In this document: piece by piece, positions 1-38,619 of the stretch
How positions within the stretch are numbered: position 1 is the first letter of the stretch
Layout of the letters: each line of letters starts with the position of its first letter
Assembly (NCBI RefSeq): GCF_023159225.1
Contig: NC_063171.1
Location: 10,031,886-10,095,885 of the forward strand
Reading direction: 5' to 3'
From: Perognathus longimembris pacificus
Taxonomy: Eukaryota > Chordata > Mammalia > Rodentia > Heteromyidae
Length of the DNA: 64,000 bases
The notes under the pieces: model-generated
Databases searched by the model: none
Seen by the model: only the letters and a program-made list of their open reading frames with translations
Told to the model about the DNA's origin: nothing
Translations under genes and position numbers: made by a program

Positions 1-2230
1 CTGAAATAGTATCAAGTGATAAGAGCTAACAAAGGACAGAGAAACTGTTATAGCCTGGAAGAGCCTGAATAAAAGAAAATGCAATCTTGTGCCCTGAATA
101 GGATCCTGGAACAGAGAAAGGATGATGAAAATTGATAAAAATGTAAGAAAAGGTCTGTTGTGTGTCAACAATACTGTACTAGCATTAATTTTCTATTCTT
201 GACTGTTATATTATGGTTATATAAGCTGTTAACAGCAGGGAAAGCTGGTAAGGTATAAAGGAACTTCTCATATTATTCTTTTAACTTCTTTGAAAGCCTA
301 AAATAGGTCAAAATAAAAAGTTGTAAAGAAATAAAATCATATAAAAATAGTGAGTGGTAGGTGAAGCAAACACTAGGATGCCAGTCTCAGCCACAGAAAA
401 TGAATTGAAGGTGGGTGACAGAGAGACTTTGATTCAAAAGAAAGGAAAGGAAAAATAGAAAAGATCCAAGATTTATCCAAACCAACCTAAACAAAAGCAC
501 CTAGCTTCATACTCAGATTTTACTGCTTAGTAGCCTCCTGAAGGGAGAGGCAGGGAGTAAGTGGTCAAGGGCAAGTACATAGAAGAGGGAAATAGTGCAT
601 GATAGATTTATTATATGTCAAACATTAAATGATATACTTACTGTCTTCTACTTCTGTGTCTAGAGAATGTCTACTGAGAATAAAATCAAAGTGGTTAGGA
701 ACAAAGGAAAATACATTTCTTTGAAGCTAATTGGGATTGCAATCCAGAAAAAAGGTTCAAGTAATAAAAAAGTGCTTCAAGGTTTTGCAAAATGACAACT
801 CTGATTGATACAGCTTTAAACCATAAAAGATTAATAAGTGCGTACCTTGTTAATCAGGAATTACAACCTACTGCAAAGGTTAAGCCTAACCTCACTCTGG
901 AATAAGAAAGCTCAGTGATAACTGTTGATTAATGGGGGGGACATGAAATGTGACAATGAAATCCTCCTTGTGAAATGTCACAGTGAAACGTTCTTGAAAA
1001 CTGATGTATGCTAATTAATAAAGATAAACTTAAGCTGCCATGTAAATAAAAGGGAGAGAAAACCTTGTTGAGGGGGAGGGAGAAGGGGATCCCTTGGTTA
1101 CTTTAATTTTGCCAGTCTGGTGACTAGGCAGCACACTCCTATTAGCTTTGCCATAGAGGACTAATTGAAAGGTAGATCTAAAGATAATAGTTATCTAAGT
1201 GTTTTTTTCCAGGAATTTGGAGGGAACATCAATGGAGGTGTTTGGAATGCAAAGATGGGGTGGGGGAAGGGTGTGAGGAAGAGTTGTGTGGAAGGGTACA
1301 AGAAAGGGTATAGAGAAGGAATGGGGGTGGTGGTGGAGTAGTAAGGGAGGGTATTGAGAAAGTGTGCAGGGGGAGTGTGAAGGCAGCACTGACAAGGACA
1401 AGTCAGCTTGCCTGACATCAAATGACTGGACCGGTCCTCTCAGCAGGTGGTTGGAGTGGCCTAGGCAGGGTCTGGTCATTTGGTAAATTTCACTAGTCAT
1501 GAAGATGACATTGCCAAGAAACCTCTTCCTTATAGTTTTCAAGACATTTCCTCAGATAAGACATGCATCTTTGGTGGGTTTATTTTAGGGTGACATGATC
1601 TGGGTACCCTTCCCCTGTGAGTTTGTCTTTTCCTGTGACTAGGAAGATGAGGGGAAACATTAGCTACAGGGAGGAAAGAGACATACTGTAGTTTTATGGA
1701 ATAGAAGTTAAGGATTCAGAACTGTTTCATCTCCATTTTCACTGTGTGTAAACTATGAATGGATTTGTAAAAGTCCTACTTAAAATGAACACATCTTCAG
1801 ATACTATTCTGAGAATCTGACCACTTCCATTATCCTTTCCAATTGATCTGACAGTCACAAAAACAGGTAAGTTTTATTTATGCAATCTTCATTTTCCTAT
1901 CCTCTCTCTTCAAAGTAAATGGTTGATTGGTTTGGTCTCACTACCTAGTCTGATCCCTAAAAACTGGGTGATAGCTTTTGCAATAATTCAGTGTTTGACA
2001 GTTTTCAACTTCACAAATTAAGATTCCTAAGTTAGTAACTGAAGGACAGCTAATGTTCCTCTTTTGCGCAAACTTTGTTACAAGAGTTGCATTTTCTTTC
2101 ATTTCTGTTTTTTTAAGAAAATTGTGAGGTTAACAATTGAGATCAGAATATTCATATCACTGAGCAAAAGATGTAGCTTTCCACTGCGTTGCTTCACTTA
2201 GCAAAATACTCTTTCCAATGGGTATTTAAT
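1..2230. other. Intergenic, downstream of FH; no gene seen
   Basis: AT-rich sequence with no recognisable gene or repeat. 1060-1100 and 1250-1390 are strongly purine-skewed (G and A runs on the plus strand), giving a Pro/Ser/Thr-rich spurious open frame on the minus strand. Confidence 0.6.
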
Positions 2231-2345
2231 GGGCTAGGCATGTCCATCAGTGGGAAAGCACAAGGGCCAGCATATGTGTGGCCCTAGGTTCCATCCCTGG
2301 CACCAAGGAAACTCAAACAAGCAAACAGGAAAACAAACAAAATTA
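2231..2345 (+). repeat. ID-like SINE fragment
   Basis: Diverged tRNA/ID-type body ('atgggctaggcatg ... ccatccctggcacc') ending in a caaa-rich tail. Confidence 0.45.
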
Positions 2346-2411
2346 TACTTAGCAAGACACAGTACTCAAGGAAAGTCAGATCTCATGGTTGTACATTTAA
2401 AAACTGCAGTC

Positions 2412-2640
2412 TAGACAGGTAGCAGTGGCTCATGACTACTCTACTCAGGAAACTGAGATCTGAGGATCTAGGTTCAAAGCCAGCCCAGGCAGGACAAAGT
2501 CTATGAGACTCCATCTCCAATTACCTACCAAAATGCTAGAAATGGAGCAGTGATTTAAAGTGGTAGAGTGCTAGCCTTCATCACAAAAGCTCAAGGACAG
2601 TGCCCAGGCCCCGAGATCAAACTCCAGGACTCTTTCTCTC

Positions 2641-2725
<85 letters not shown>
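2412..2725 (+). repeat. Composite B1/tRNA-like SINE with (TC)n(AC)n tail
   Basis: Left half 'agcagtggctcatgac..ctgagatctgaggatc', right half 'agtggtagagtgctagcc..caggactc'. A compound microsatellite, (TC)n then (AC)n at 2631-2725, grows from its 3' end. Confidence 0.75.
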
Positions 2726-2728
<3 letters not shown>

Positions 2729-2769
2729 GTAGCAGCAATATGAGACAAAGATTTTTTTCTCTATGTGGA

Positions 2770-3135
2770 AACTAGAACTAATTCATAAATATACAAGTAA
2801 AGACATAAGGTGTTGTATGCAAATGTACACAAACATACTTAATTGAAATATGGTATTTGCAGGGAGAAGTCAAAAGTGAGTACTAGTCCAACAAAATGAA
2901 GACCAGGAAACTGGCCCCGTGGGGGAGGGGGGGCGGGGGTCAAGGGGAGAAGAGAGACTACAGTCCTAATCAATGCAGATCCTATAAAATTAAGAAAACT
3001 GAAGGGAGGTGTCAAGTTGGGATAAATGGGGAGGACAATGAAAAAGGTGACAGGGATCAAGATGCATTGCACTTAGAAACTGATTAAATGGTAATTCCTT
3101 TGGACAACTAAAGATAATAAAAATATAATTTAAAA
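2770..3135 (+). repeat. L1-like 3' end with G-rich tract
   Basis: A G-run block at 2920-2948 followed by 'gacagggatcaagatgcattgcac' style sequence and an AT-rich AATAAA-containing end. It resembles the end of the element at 60725-60960. Confidence 0.4.
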
Positions 3136-3147
3136 AGAAAAAGCTAG

Positions 3148-3400
3148 AAGCCGGGCACTGGTGGCTCACACTTGTAATCCTAGCTACTCAGGAGGCTGCG
3201 ATCTGAGGATCACAATTCAAAGCCATCCCAGGCAGAAAAATCCATCCGGTTCTTATGTCCAAATAAACATCCAGAAAACTGGAAGTAGCGCTGTGGCTCA
3301 AAGTGGAGGAATGCTAGCCTTGAGTGAAAAAGCTCAGGAATAATGCCCAAGCCCTGAGTTCAAGCCCCACACCATCAAAAACAAACAAACAAACAAAAAC
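3148..3400 (+). repeat. Composite B1/tRNA-like SINE
   Basis: Nearly full length from 'gccgggcactggtggctcac' to 'caagccccacaccatc', ending in a (caaa)n tail. Confidence 0.85.
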
Positions 3401-3620
3401 AGACAGGAGAATCATGAAACTGAGGCCAAGGAAACAGACTCATGTCTGAATTTCCAGGTTTGCTTACAAGGATCAGTGGAATATTTTTCACTATCTTGAA
3501 CCTATTTACCTAACATTTTTGCAAGTTGACTCTGTTCCTGTTTACTAAACATGAACAACATCTCATTCAACACCAGTTGCCATCTCAGGGTTTCAGTGAG
3601 TAATATTTCCCAGAATAGAA

Positions 3621-3637
3621 ACACACAAGCACACACA

Positions 3638-3686
<49 letters not shown>
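3621..3686. repeat. (CA)n microsatellite
   Basis: About 33 dinucleotide units with two early interruptions (acacacaagc). Confidence 0.95.
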
Positions 3687-3689
<3 letters not shown>

Positions 3690-4850
3690 CACATGCATGT
3701 GTATGTACACGTTCTAACGCCTAAGGGAATGGTGAACATTTCAGAGATGCTTTGTTTTAATCTCAGCATTATTGCCATGTTAGGCTGGGAAATCCTGTTA
3801 TAGAAGAGTCCTATGTGTATTACATGTAGCACCATCTCTGGCCTCACTACTCACTAATATTACTCATGAATATTCCCTTCTAGTTGTGACATCCCCAAAA
3901 AAATCTGAAGAGCATTCATATCCCATAGGGAGGCAAAATTATCCCAGTAAAAAGCTGACTTCAGTACAGGCATCCAAGGGGGAATTCTAAAAGCCTTGTT
4001 TAGATTACATCATTTAAAGTGTTACTTCACAAACATCCCCCAAAGATGGCTGTCAACTCCAGGGACTTCCATGATGGCTTGTAATATGCTGAGCTGGATC
4101 AGCGCTGTGCAGATGCTGGGTGCTTGATCTGTTAGCATCTTTATCATGTAAATGGCTGTCTCTAGTGGAACCATTAAGTGACAGCCAATATGGACTGAGA
4201 CTGCCTGCTAAGGCAAACACTCCTCTGAGCATCCTAGTAGACATTTGTCACAATGACAAATGTTTTCACAACTACAGATCAGTTACCAGTATGGTTGTTG
4301 CTTAAAAAAAAAAAAAAGAAAAAAAATTCATCTCATAATTTCCTAGTAGACGTCTTTAAAAAAAAAAGTGAGGACAAGTTGTATAAGCACTCAGGCATGA
4401 CCATGTAGTAACACTGGCAAAAACAGTAATACATTTGCTAAAACACAAAGGCTACAGGCTCTATAGTTCAATTTAAAAATGTTTCAAAGTCCCTCTTTCC
4501 TTATTTATAATTCAAATACCTATTCAAGCTTAAGAAACTAAAATTAAAACTTCCTGTTTTCCAAGTGCTAGGATTAAAAGTGTGACCAGCTTAATTATGT
4601 ACTTAATATGCTCATAGAAAGCTACTACTTTCAAATTACCAAAAAAAAAAAAATAGTACAATTAATCTCCTAAGAATAAGTATGAGAGGTATTTTAAAAT
4701 GTATATTTAAATATATTTAGATATACCTGATAGATTAAGTAGACTGCTTCAGCTCCTGGGAATTTTTTCATGGCCCTGCTCTTTACTGCACAGGGAAAAA
4801 GGAAAGCAAATACCTGTTCTTGCTCTATATAAAACAAGAATAAAACAAAA
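3690..4850. other. Intergenic, nothing recognised
   Basis: AT-rich with A-runs (4302-4326, 4357-4368, 4640-4653). No gene, RNA or clear repeat seen. Confidence 0.5.
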
Positions 4851-4854
4851 TTAG

Positions 4855-5076
4855 GGTTTTTCAGTTGTGAGGCTTGAACTAAGGACCTGGACATTGTCCC
4901 TGAGCTCTTTTGCTCAAATCTAGAGCTCTACCACTTTGGGCCATAGCACCACTTCCAGTTTTCTGGAGGTTAAAGTCTCACAAGGACTTTACTGCCCCAG
5001 GCTGGCTTTGAACTGTGACCCTCAGACCTCAGCCTGCGAGTAGGTAGGATTATAGGCATGAGCCACTGTCACCCAG
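4855..5076 (-). repeat. Composite B1/tRNA-like SINE
   Basis: Reverse-oriented: 'ttgctcaaatctagagctctaccac' then 'cctcagcctgcgagtaggtaggattataggcatgagcc', spanning both halves. Confidence 0.8.
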
Positions 5077-5344
5077 AAAATTTTGTTGTTGTTGTTTTTA
5101 TCCAGCAATCTTTTTTAATAGGGAAATTTTTGAAAAACCACCAACAATCAAAATTGTTGAAATTTAATATGGCTCCTTTAGGAAATTTATGAAGTGTCAA
5201 ACACATGCACAAATATGGACTGAATCATAGAATTCTAACATGAAAAGAAAAAAATGGTCCATTTTCTTATCTTATATAATATACTTTATTTTACTTAGTC
5301 ACTTTGAACCTAGAACACCCTGCACTGTTTTTTAATTAGTTTTA

Positions 5345-5560
5345 ACTATATTAGGGTTAGAACTCAGGACCTCACACTTTGCTAGGCAGTGGCTCTAGAT
5401 CTTTGTCGTATTGGCTCAGATTTGTGATAAGGTCCTGATTGCTGTGTCTAGAATGACAGACATGGGACAACATCCAGTTTCTTCTACTGACATGGAGTCT
5501 TGTGGATTTCTCTGCCATAGCTGGCCTTGAGTAGTGATCATCCCTATCTCTGCCTCCCAA
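5345..5560 (-). repeat. Degraded SINE-like sequence
   Basis: 'ggttagaactcaggacctcacactttgctaggcag' on the plus strand reads as the reverse of an ID-type body; the remainder is too diverged to place. It lies just beyond the FH polyadenylation signals. Confidence 0.45.
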
Positions 5561-5692
5561 CGTGTCCTGGAGTTTTGTACTTTGATCAAACTACTCTGCT
5601 AAAAGACTCTCAAGTCCAAAAGCAGTTTTCTTTCAAATATATCCATTTCTGTTTAAGAAATAAAAGGTGTCCGATTGCTTACTTTATACAAG

Positions 5693-5704
5693 TTTATTTT
5701 TATT
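5693..5704 (-). terminator. FH: FH polyadenylation signals (two overlapping-range AATAAA)
   Basis: On the minus strand AATAAA occurs at 5704-5699 and again at 5698-5693, only 10 and 16 nt after the stop codon. If either is used, cleavage would fall roughly at 5665-5685, giving a 3'UTR of only some 30-50 nt. Further-downstream sites cannot be excluded. Confidence 0.6.
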
Positions 5705-5714
5705 ATAAATTCAC

Positions 5715-32497
<26,783 letters not shown>

Positions 32498-32568
32498 GTT
32501 GCTCCGCAGCGTGGGAAGAATTTGGGGGCGTCTTTGGCCACGCCCTTCGACCCACTGTCAGGAACTAT

Positions 32569-32690
32569 CCCGCCCACGGATTTGCCCTATCAGCAGCCTC
32601 TAACGCAAACAGTAGGGCGGGACTAATAATAAATGGCCAATAGAGAGAAAGGGGACGGGTTAACTTCCGATGGCTTTGTAGTGCGGAAGT
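32569..32690 (-). promoter_or_regulatory. FH: FH proximal promoter: GC boxes, CCAAT and paired ETS sites
   Basis: Upstream of the FH start codon are cccgccc (32569-32575), gggcggg (32615-32621) and ccaat (32637-32641). Two ETS-core sites, acttccg (32663-32669) and cggaagt (32684-32690), face each other. Paired ETS sites are typical NRF-2/GABP targets in nuclear genes for mitochondrial proteins. No TATA box is evident. Motif matches only; binding is inferred. Confidence 0.45.
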
Positions 32691-33065
32691 TTGAAACCCA
32701 CGGCTTTATGGGAAACTACTGAGAAAGGGATTATGGGAAAGAAAACTGGGGTTGGTTTGAGCGGGATTGACAAATGTGACTGATGGCAGGGGGTAGTTTT
32801 AGCTAAGAAGCCACTGTTTGGCAAGGTTTTTTTTAGGGAGAACTGTTTTTTCCTTTATCATGCAATTAGCCTATCCTTAACGTGAATCTGTTTCTTCCAG
32901 ATCACACCTTTAATTGCAAAGAAGAGAAGGAGGGGGAGGGAGATTAGGGGGAGGAACAAAAAAAGGAAAACATTATTTAACATTATTTTCACGGTGGTGA
33001 CAGAAAGCAGCAAGTAACACAAAACTGCATCTGAACCAGGATTTTATCTTTCCTCTTGTCCTTTT

Positions 33066-33257
33066 TTTTTTTTTTTTTTTTGGTCAGGACCTGAACACTG
33101 GTCCCTGGCTTCTTTTTGCTCAAGGCTAGCACTCTGCCACTTGAACCACAGGGCCCCCTGCTGGCCGTTTTCTATATATGTGGTGCTGGGGAATTGAACC
33201 CAGGGCTTCATGTATAGGAGGCAAGCACTCTTGCCTCTAGGCCTTATCCCCAACCCC
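33066..33257 (-). repeat. Dimeric tRNA/ID SINE with target duplication
   Basis: Reverse dimer behind poly-T; tcctcttgtcctttt flanks it at 33051-33065 and 33258-33272. Confidence 0.95.
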
Positions 33258-33294
33258 TCCTCTTGTCCTTTTGACAAGTTAAAAAAGAGAGCCA

Positions 33295-33660
33295 AACCAG
33301 GTATTGTGGTTACACACATAATCTCAGGTTTTGAAAGCCTCTGGCAGCTTCAACCCACTTTTCTGTTCAGCCTGGACTACAAAGAAACCAGAACAGAAAT
33401 ATATAGATGATGTCTAGATGCCCAAGGCCCTAAGCCTTCAAAAACCTTATCAAGAAATAGAGAAGCAGGATGTTAGTGGTTCAGGCCTATCTACTCAGGA
33501 AACTACCCTGGAGGACCCAGGTTTAAAGACAGCCTGGGAAGCAAAGTCTGTGAGAGTCCCATCTTCTGATTAATCAGCAAAGACTAAGGCTAGAGGCATG
33601 GCTCAAGAGGACAAAAAATGAGGCCTTGAATTCAAACCCCAGGAACTAGCAAAAAAGAAA
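33295..33660 (+). repeat. B1-like fragment and composite SINE
   Basis: 'ccaggtattgtggttacac' (about 33297) and 'ggatgttagtggttcaggcc' (about 33468) each begin a diverged unit; the second ends 'ttcaaaccccaggaactagc'. Confidence 0.6.
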
Positions 33661-33779
33661 TAACAAACCTTTTGTTAGCATTGTTTATATAATTCTGTGG
33701 CTTATAAATTTGAATCACATATTTAAAATATAAGTGTAACCAAGACTGAAATAGTTGAATAAAACACTCCAAAAAAAAA

Positions 33780-34118
33780 AAAAAAAAACCCCAAACCCAT
33801 GAAATTTTGGCTTATCCCCTATTGACACTGTATTTGATTTTAGTACCCTGGATATTGTGTATGCTTTATTTGAATTAGGGAAAGGAAGGGGAACAACAAA
33901 GTGCTGAGACCATGGAGAAAGAGTGAACCAATGCAACATCGATACTCACAAGACATGTTGTAAATGAATTGTACAACATGGGGCGGGGGGGGGGGGGGGG
34001 TGGGAATAAAATGAGGGAGGAGGTAACAAGTTTGACCAGAAATGTAGTCACTACCTTATATGTGTAACTGTAACCCCTGTGCATATCACCTTGACAATAA
34101 AATTAAATTTTAAAAAAC
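33780..34118 (+). repeat. L1 3'UTR end
   Basis: 'gagtgaaccaatgcaacatcgatactcacaag' and 'cttatatgtgtaactgtaacccc..atatcacc' match the end of the L1 at 47630-48528. It includes a G run at 33980-34003 broken by one c. Confidence 0.7.
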
Positions 34119-34119
34119 A

Positions 34120-34318
34120 TACAATTTATTTGTATCTTATTTATCTTCACCTGCCAAGTGATTGAAAAATTACTGGAATTCTTGAAAAAATGAAATTAAT
34201 GATCATTTAAAGGGCAGAAAAAATCAGTCATAAAGCAATAGTATTAGGAAGCAATGAATCACTGATCCCAAATGTTTATATTTTCCACCATAACAAAATA
34301 AAAAACAAATAGTTCACA
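34120..34318. other. Intergenic, nothing recognised
   Basis: AT-rich sequence between an L1 end and a SINE. Confidence 0.5.
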
Positions 34319-34535
34319 ATAGGCATGGTACCTCTCTGTAATCCTAGCTACTCAAGAGGCTGAGATCCAAAAGGTCACAGTTCAAACTCAGCCCAGGCAG
34401 AGAAGTCATTGAGTCCATCTCCAAAATAACTAGCAAAAAGCCAGGCTGAAGACATGCCTCAATGGTAGAGTGCCAGCCTAACAAAAAGGGCGCAGCAAGC
34501 AGAAGCCCTGAATTCAAGCCCCAATTCTGCTAACA
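34319..34535 (+). repeat. Composite B1/tRNA-like SINE
   Basis: 'aggcatggtacctctctgtaatcctagctactcaagaggctgag' to 'gaattcaagcccc'. Confidence 0.75.
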
Positions 34536-34884
34536 AATATAACCAAGTAGCATTAGTTAAATACAGTGATACTGTTTTTGTCACTGGGTTAAAAAATGCA
34601 CAGCAATTTTTATCAAAAACTATCATTTCCTATCTATGGTTTTTACTCCATTAATATCTTTTGTTAAATAAAGGAAAATAATTATTTTGATAGGTGGTTT
34701 TGTTTTTTCAATTTAGCTGTGAGTTTTTTCATCAAGCACTGGTATGCAAACATTAATTTAAACTTTTTACTTTAAGATTTTACTGTTTTGTAACTGAAGT
34801 CTATGATTTTTGAAATAGAACAATATTTTTTTTAACTTGATCACTTTTCCATGTATGATCAGAAACTATTTTATTTATCCAGTG

Positions 34885-35070
34885 TCTTGGGGGCAGGGAA
34901 TGGTGACTGTGGTTTGAATTCAAGGCTCCCTACTCATTAAGCAGGAGCTATGCCACTTGAGTCACACCTCCAACCCTTTTATTTTCCTGTTCCTGTTCTT
35001 TTTGTTTTGTTGTGGTAAGATTGACTTCCTCCCCCCCACCCTCAGCTAATTGTTAGTTATGTTTACTGAT
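34885..35070 (-). repeat. Degraded reverse SINE
   Basis: 'ttgggggcagggaatggtgac..agcaggagctatgccacttgagtcac' then 'aacaccaggcccagc'. Confidence 0.45.
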
Positions 35071-35484
35071 ACAACACCAGGCCCAGCTTTTTATATTTAG
35101 ATAGGTGATCTAGACAATTCTTTTGTGTGTGTTGTGGGGAGGGGGTGTGTGATTCTGGTCAGGTTTGACCTAAAACCATGATCCTTTGCACCCTCAGTTC
35201 TTAATGAAGGCCTTTTTGGTTTTTTTGCTATCACATTCAATGTCTTAAAGAAATTAATTTCTGATTTCTTAATATATCTCTCTTTACTGGATAACATCTC
35301 TATTCCTATTATGGCTGTTTATTTTTAAATTGTTGTGCAACCTAATACTCTTTTATCTATACCACCTTTATATTAGTCATCATTTTATAGTACCTTATTA
35401 AGTCTGTCTAGAGCCTACATTAAGAATCTACATTATATGTGTTTATTTTATTTTTTGTTGTTTGCTTTTGTTTTGTTTTGTTTT

Positions 35485-35673
35485 CTTGCCTGGGGCTTGA
35501 ACTCAGGGCCTGGGCTCTGTTCCTGAGCCTCTCGGTGCTCAAGGCTAGTGCTCTAGCACTTGAGCTGCTGCACCACTTCTGGCTTTTTTCTGTTTATGTG
35601 GTACTGAGAAATGGAACCCAGGGTTTCATGCATGCTAGGCAAGCACTCTACCACTAAGCTACATTCCTAGCCC
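35485..35673 (-). repeat. Dimeric tRNA/ID SINE (older)
   Basis: 'cttgcctggggcttgaactcagggcc' to 'aagctacattcctagccc'. Confidence 0.88.
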
Positions 35674-36162
35674 ATGTATTTATTTTAGAAAACAACCTTT
35701 TTACTTACAAAAAAAACAATGTTTTTACTCTGGCTATAGTTTGTTTTTTTAATACTGAACTTTTCTGATAATAGCACAGATCAATTTTGTTTTTGTGGAG
35801 AATATCTGGCTTGTTTTTCTGTTTTACTTTACTGGAAAGCATTTTAATTTACTAGAACAAAATTCAAGTTGATTTTTTTTTCATGTGGGACAGGTAAAGA
35901 TTGCCAGTTTATTCTCTTTTGTTTTAAATCCCAACACTGGTTGAAAATTGAATACTAAAATTCAAATTTTCTCAATCTCATTCGGTGACTGAGAATAAGG
36001 CTTAGTGATAGAAACTTAGCTATGATGTGTGAGGCAGTGTTTGATCCCATCACTTAAAAAAAAAAAAATCCCATTATTCTAAATAATGTCTTTGAAGATT
36101 CTAAGTTAGGACACCTCCTTTCCTGGGAGATAGGGGATACCTGAGAGAAAACTTGATAGGAA

Positions 36163-36381
36163 TTTTGTTTTTTGTTTTGTTTTTTTTTTTGGCCAGTCCT
36201 GGGGCTTGGACTCAGGGCCTGAGCACTGTCCCTGGCTTCCTTTTGCTCAAGGCCAGCACTCTGCCACTGGAGCCACAGTGCCACTTCTGGCCATTTTCTG
36301 TATATGTGGTGCTGGGGAATCGAACCCAGGGCCTCATGTATATGAGGCAGGCACTCTTGCCACTAGGCCATATCCCCAGCC
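36163..36381 (-). repeat. Dimeric tRNA/ID SINE with target duplication
   Basis: Near-consensus reverse dimer; cttgataggaa occurs at 36152-36162 and 36382-36392. Confidence 0.93.
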
Positions 36382-36399
36382 CTTGATAGGAAATTTGGA

Positions 36400-37230
36400 A
36401 AATATATCCATGAGTCTCTTAGAAAATAGAGGAAGTATTTCTCTTCTGGAAAGAAGAGAAGGAAAATTGTATACATATATTTATAAAATTAGAAAACCAA
36501 CCAAATGTCTGAATTATGCAAAAAAATAAAGGAAAATTCCTTTAAGAAAAATACATTTAGTCTTAAGAAAATGTCATAGAATTAGCAGACAAGAACTTGA
36601 GAGACAATATTGTCAAATAGAGAGGAACGATAGGCCTTCTAAGGAGAGAAAGGATTAGGAATTCTAAGAACTTCACACCACATTAGAAAGCAGACAATAG
36701 TTGATACCCTCAAATAGTTGAGGAAAATTATTGCCAACTTGGTATCCTTTTCCCAACCAAATCAAGTATGTGGAATAAATAAAAATATCTTCACGTGGGG
36801 CAGAATGTGAATGAACTTACTTCTCCTCTACCCTATTTCAGAAAACCAGTCATGAGAGGAATAAATCAAGAACAAGGAGGTATGACCTTCCTAGTTCCAA
36901 AATGCAGAGAATAGACATCGGAGAGATAAGTCCCTCTTCTAATAAATTAGACTCTATCCCTTGTCAAGCATGTTGCCTATTTAATTTCCCACCCTTCTTC
37001 TCATTTCATCAGTATATTTCACATTATTGATCCATGCCACAGCCATGACCTTTTGTCTTATCTTTAGTGTTCAAATGGATCAATCAAACTAAAAAAAGCT
37101 GTGTCTATTTGCTCCTAGATTCTAGGACATATTTCTCAGTGTACTTATTCACTCTTCATTCTAGTCTCTACCTATGCCAGTTGCCTTCCATGTTCACCAC
37201 ACTCCAGTGTTGTTTGCCTTGTTAAGAACA
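36400..37230. other. Intergenic, nothing recognised
   Basis: AT-rich, no gene or clear repeat. Confidence 0.5.
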
Positions 37231-37231
37231 C

Positions 37232-37520
37232 TGGTGAGAGCTGGCACTGTGACTCACACCTAGCTACTCCGGAGGCTGAAATCTGTGCATCTTGGTTTGA
37301 AGCCAGCCCAGGCATAAAAGTCCATCACACTCTTATCTCCAAATAACCACCAGAAAACAAGACATGGATCTATGACAGCACCAAGGCCCTAGACTCAAGT
37401 CCCACAACTAAAAGAGGACGAAAGGAAGGGAAGAAGAAAAAGAAGAAGAAGAAGAAGAAGAAGAAGAAGAAGAAGAAGAAGAAGAAGAAGAAGAAGAAGA
37501 AGAAGAAGAAGAAAGAAAAA
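37232..37520 (+). repeat. Composite SINE with long (GAA)n tail
   Basis: SINE to about 37420, then purine sequence leading to about 24 uninterrupted GAA units at 37441-37513. Confidence 0.85.
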
Positions 37521-37829
37521 AAAAAACAACAACACTGATGACCCCAATGCTTCAGGGCCCAGTCTTAAAGTGTCTTTCCTTTAAGAGCCAATGCTAGGAG
37601 AAATTTAGGTAGAAAAGACTAAATGAACTACATGGCATTTATGACACGTTATGGAATGTAGGCCTATTTTCACCTTATTTAAATATTGATTTTCTTTTCT
37701 GATCCCCCTACCACCTGTCCTAGAAACCAGTCCTGAAAACTGTCACCATGTCTGTTTTGTATCATTATGCATGTGTACATTCTTATAGAATTGGTACAAT
37801 TGTTTGGTGCATTTTAAAAGTTATATATC

Positions 37830-38170
37830 TGGGTGCTAATTTACTTAGGAGGCTGATGCCTAAAAGAGGCCAATTCAGAACCAGCCCCAGCAGAATATAG
37901 TTTGTGAGACTCCATCTCCAAAATAACTTGCAAAAGGCTGGGCTTGTGGCAAAATAAAAGCTTATATGAATGATACTTAATTACACATGATATTACCACG
38001 TTTAGACATTTTCTCAATCACTTCTCTTTCACATTCACACAGCGTCTGTCTTTCTCTCCTTTTGTGAGACTATATCACTATGTAACTGAGGCTGTTCTCA
38101 AACTCATGATTGTCCTGTCTCAGTGTCCCAGTGTTGGGATTACAGACAGGCACCAAGACACCAGCTAATC
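37830..38170. repeat. Degraded B1-type fragments, both orientations
   Basis: Plus: 'tctgggtgctaatttacttaggaggctgatg' (about 37829-37950). Minus: 'cagtgtcccagtgttgggattacagacaggcac' (about 38058-38167). Confidence 0.55.
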
Positions 38171-38492
38171 CTGTCTTCTTCAGTGAGTTCTTACTCCTAT
38201 TATATTCAGTGCTGCTTCTGTGTTGATGGACTCTTGATGCCAACCAAACTTATTTTTCCTGCTTAGACTCTTCATCTCTTTAGTCATATATCCAACTGTC
38301 TACTTAGTGTCTCTGTCTTGGTACCTCATTTAAAACTTAAAACATCCTATGTAATAAACCTAAGCTTTTGATAGGGGCTTTTGAGTCTTCCTTGATTCCT
38401 GAGTGCTACCACTCCTCAAACACATTTACTAGTAAATTCATGACTCTTCAACCGCTGAATTAGGCAGATTCCATTTACTCTACTCTCCCTTC

Positions 38493-38539
38493 CCCTTTGG
38501 GGCTGGGAATATGGCCTAGTGGCAAAAGTGCTTGCCTCC
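38493..38539 (+). repeat. 3'-truncated head of a dimeric SINE between direct repeats
   Basis: Only the first part of the element is present ('ggggctgggaatatggcc' to 'agtgcttgcctcc'), with no tail. tactctcccttc flanks it at 38481-38492 and 38540-38551. Confidence 0.75.
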
Positions 38540-38619
38540 TACTCTCCCTTCACTTCCTCCAGTACCCATTTGTTTATCAAATAAGTAAACAAATCAATCA
38601 AGTGGTTTTGTCTTCTGAT

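Noticed and set aside
3502..3847. Cys-Val repeat open frames
   Set aside because: Translation of a (CA)n microsatellite; the same applies at 10171, 20289, 40584, 58296 and 60219.
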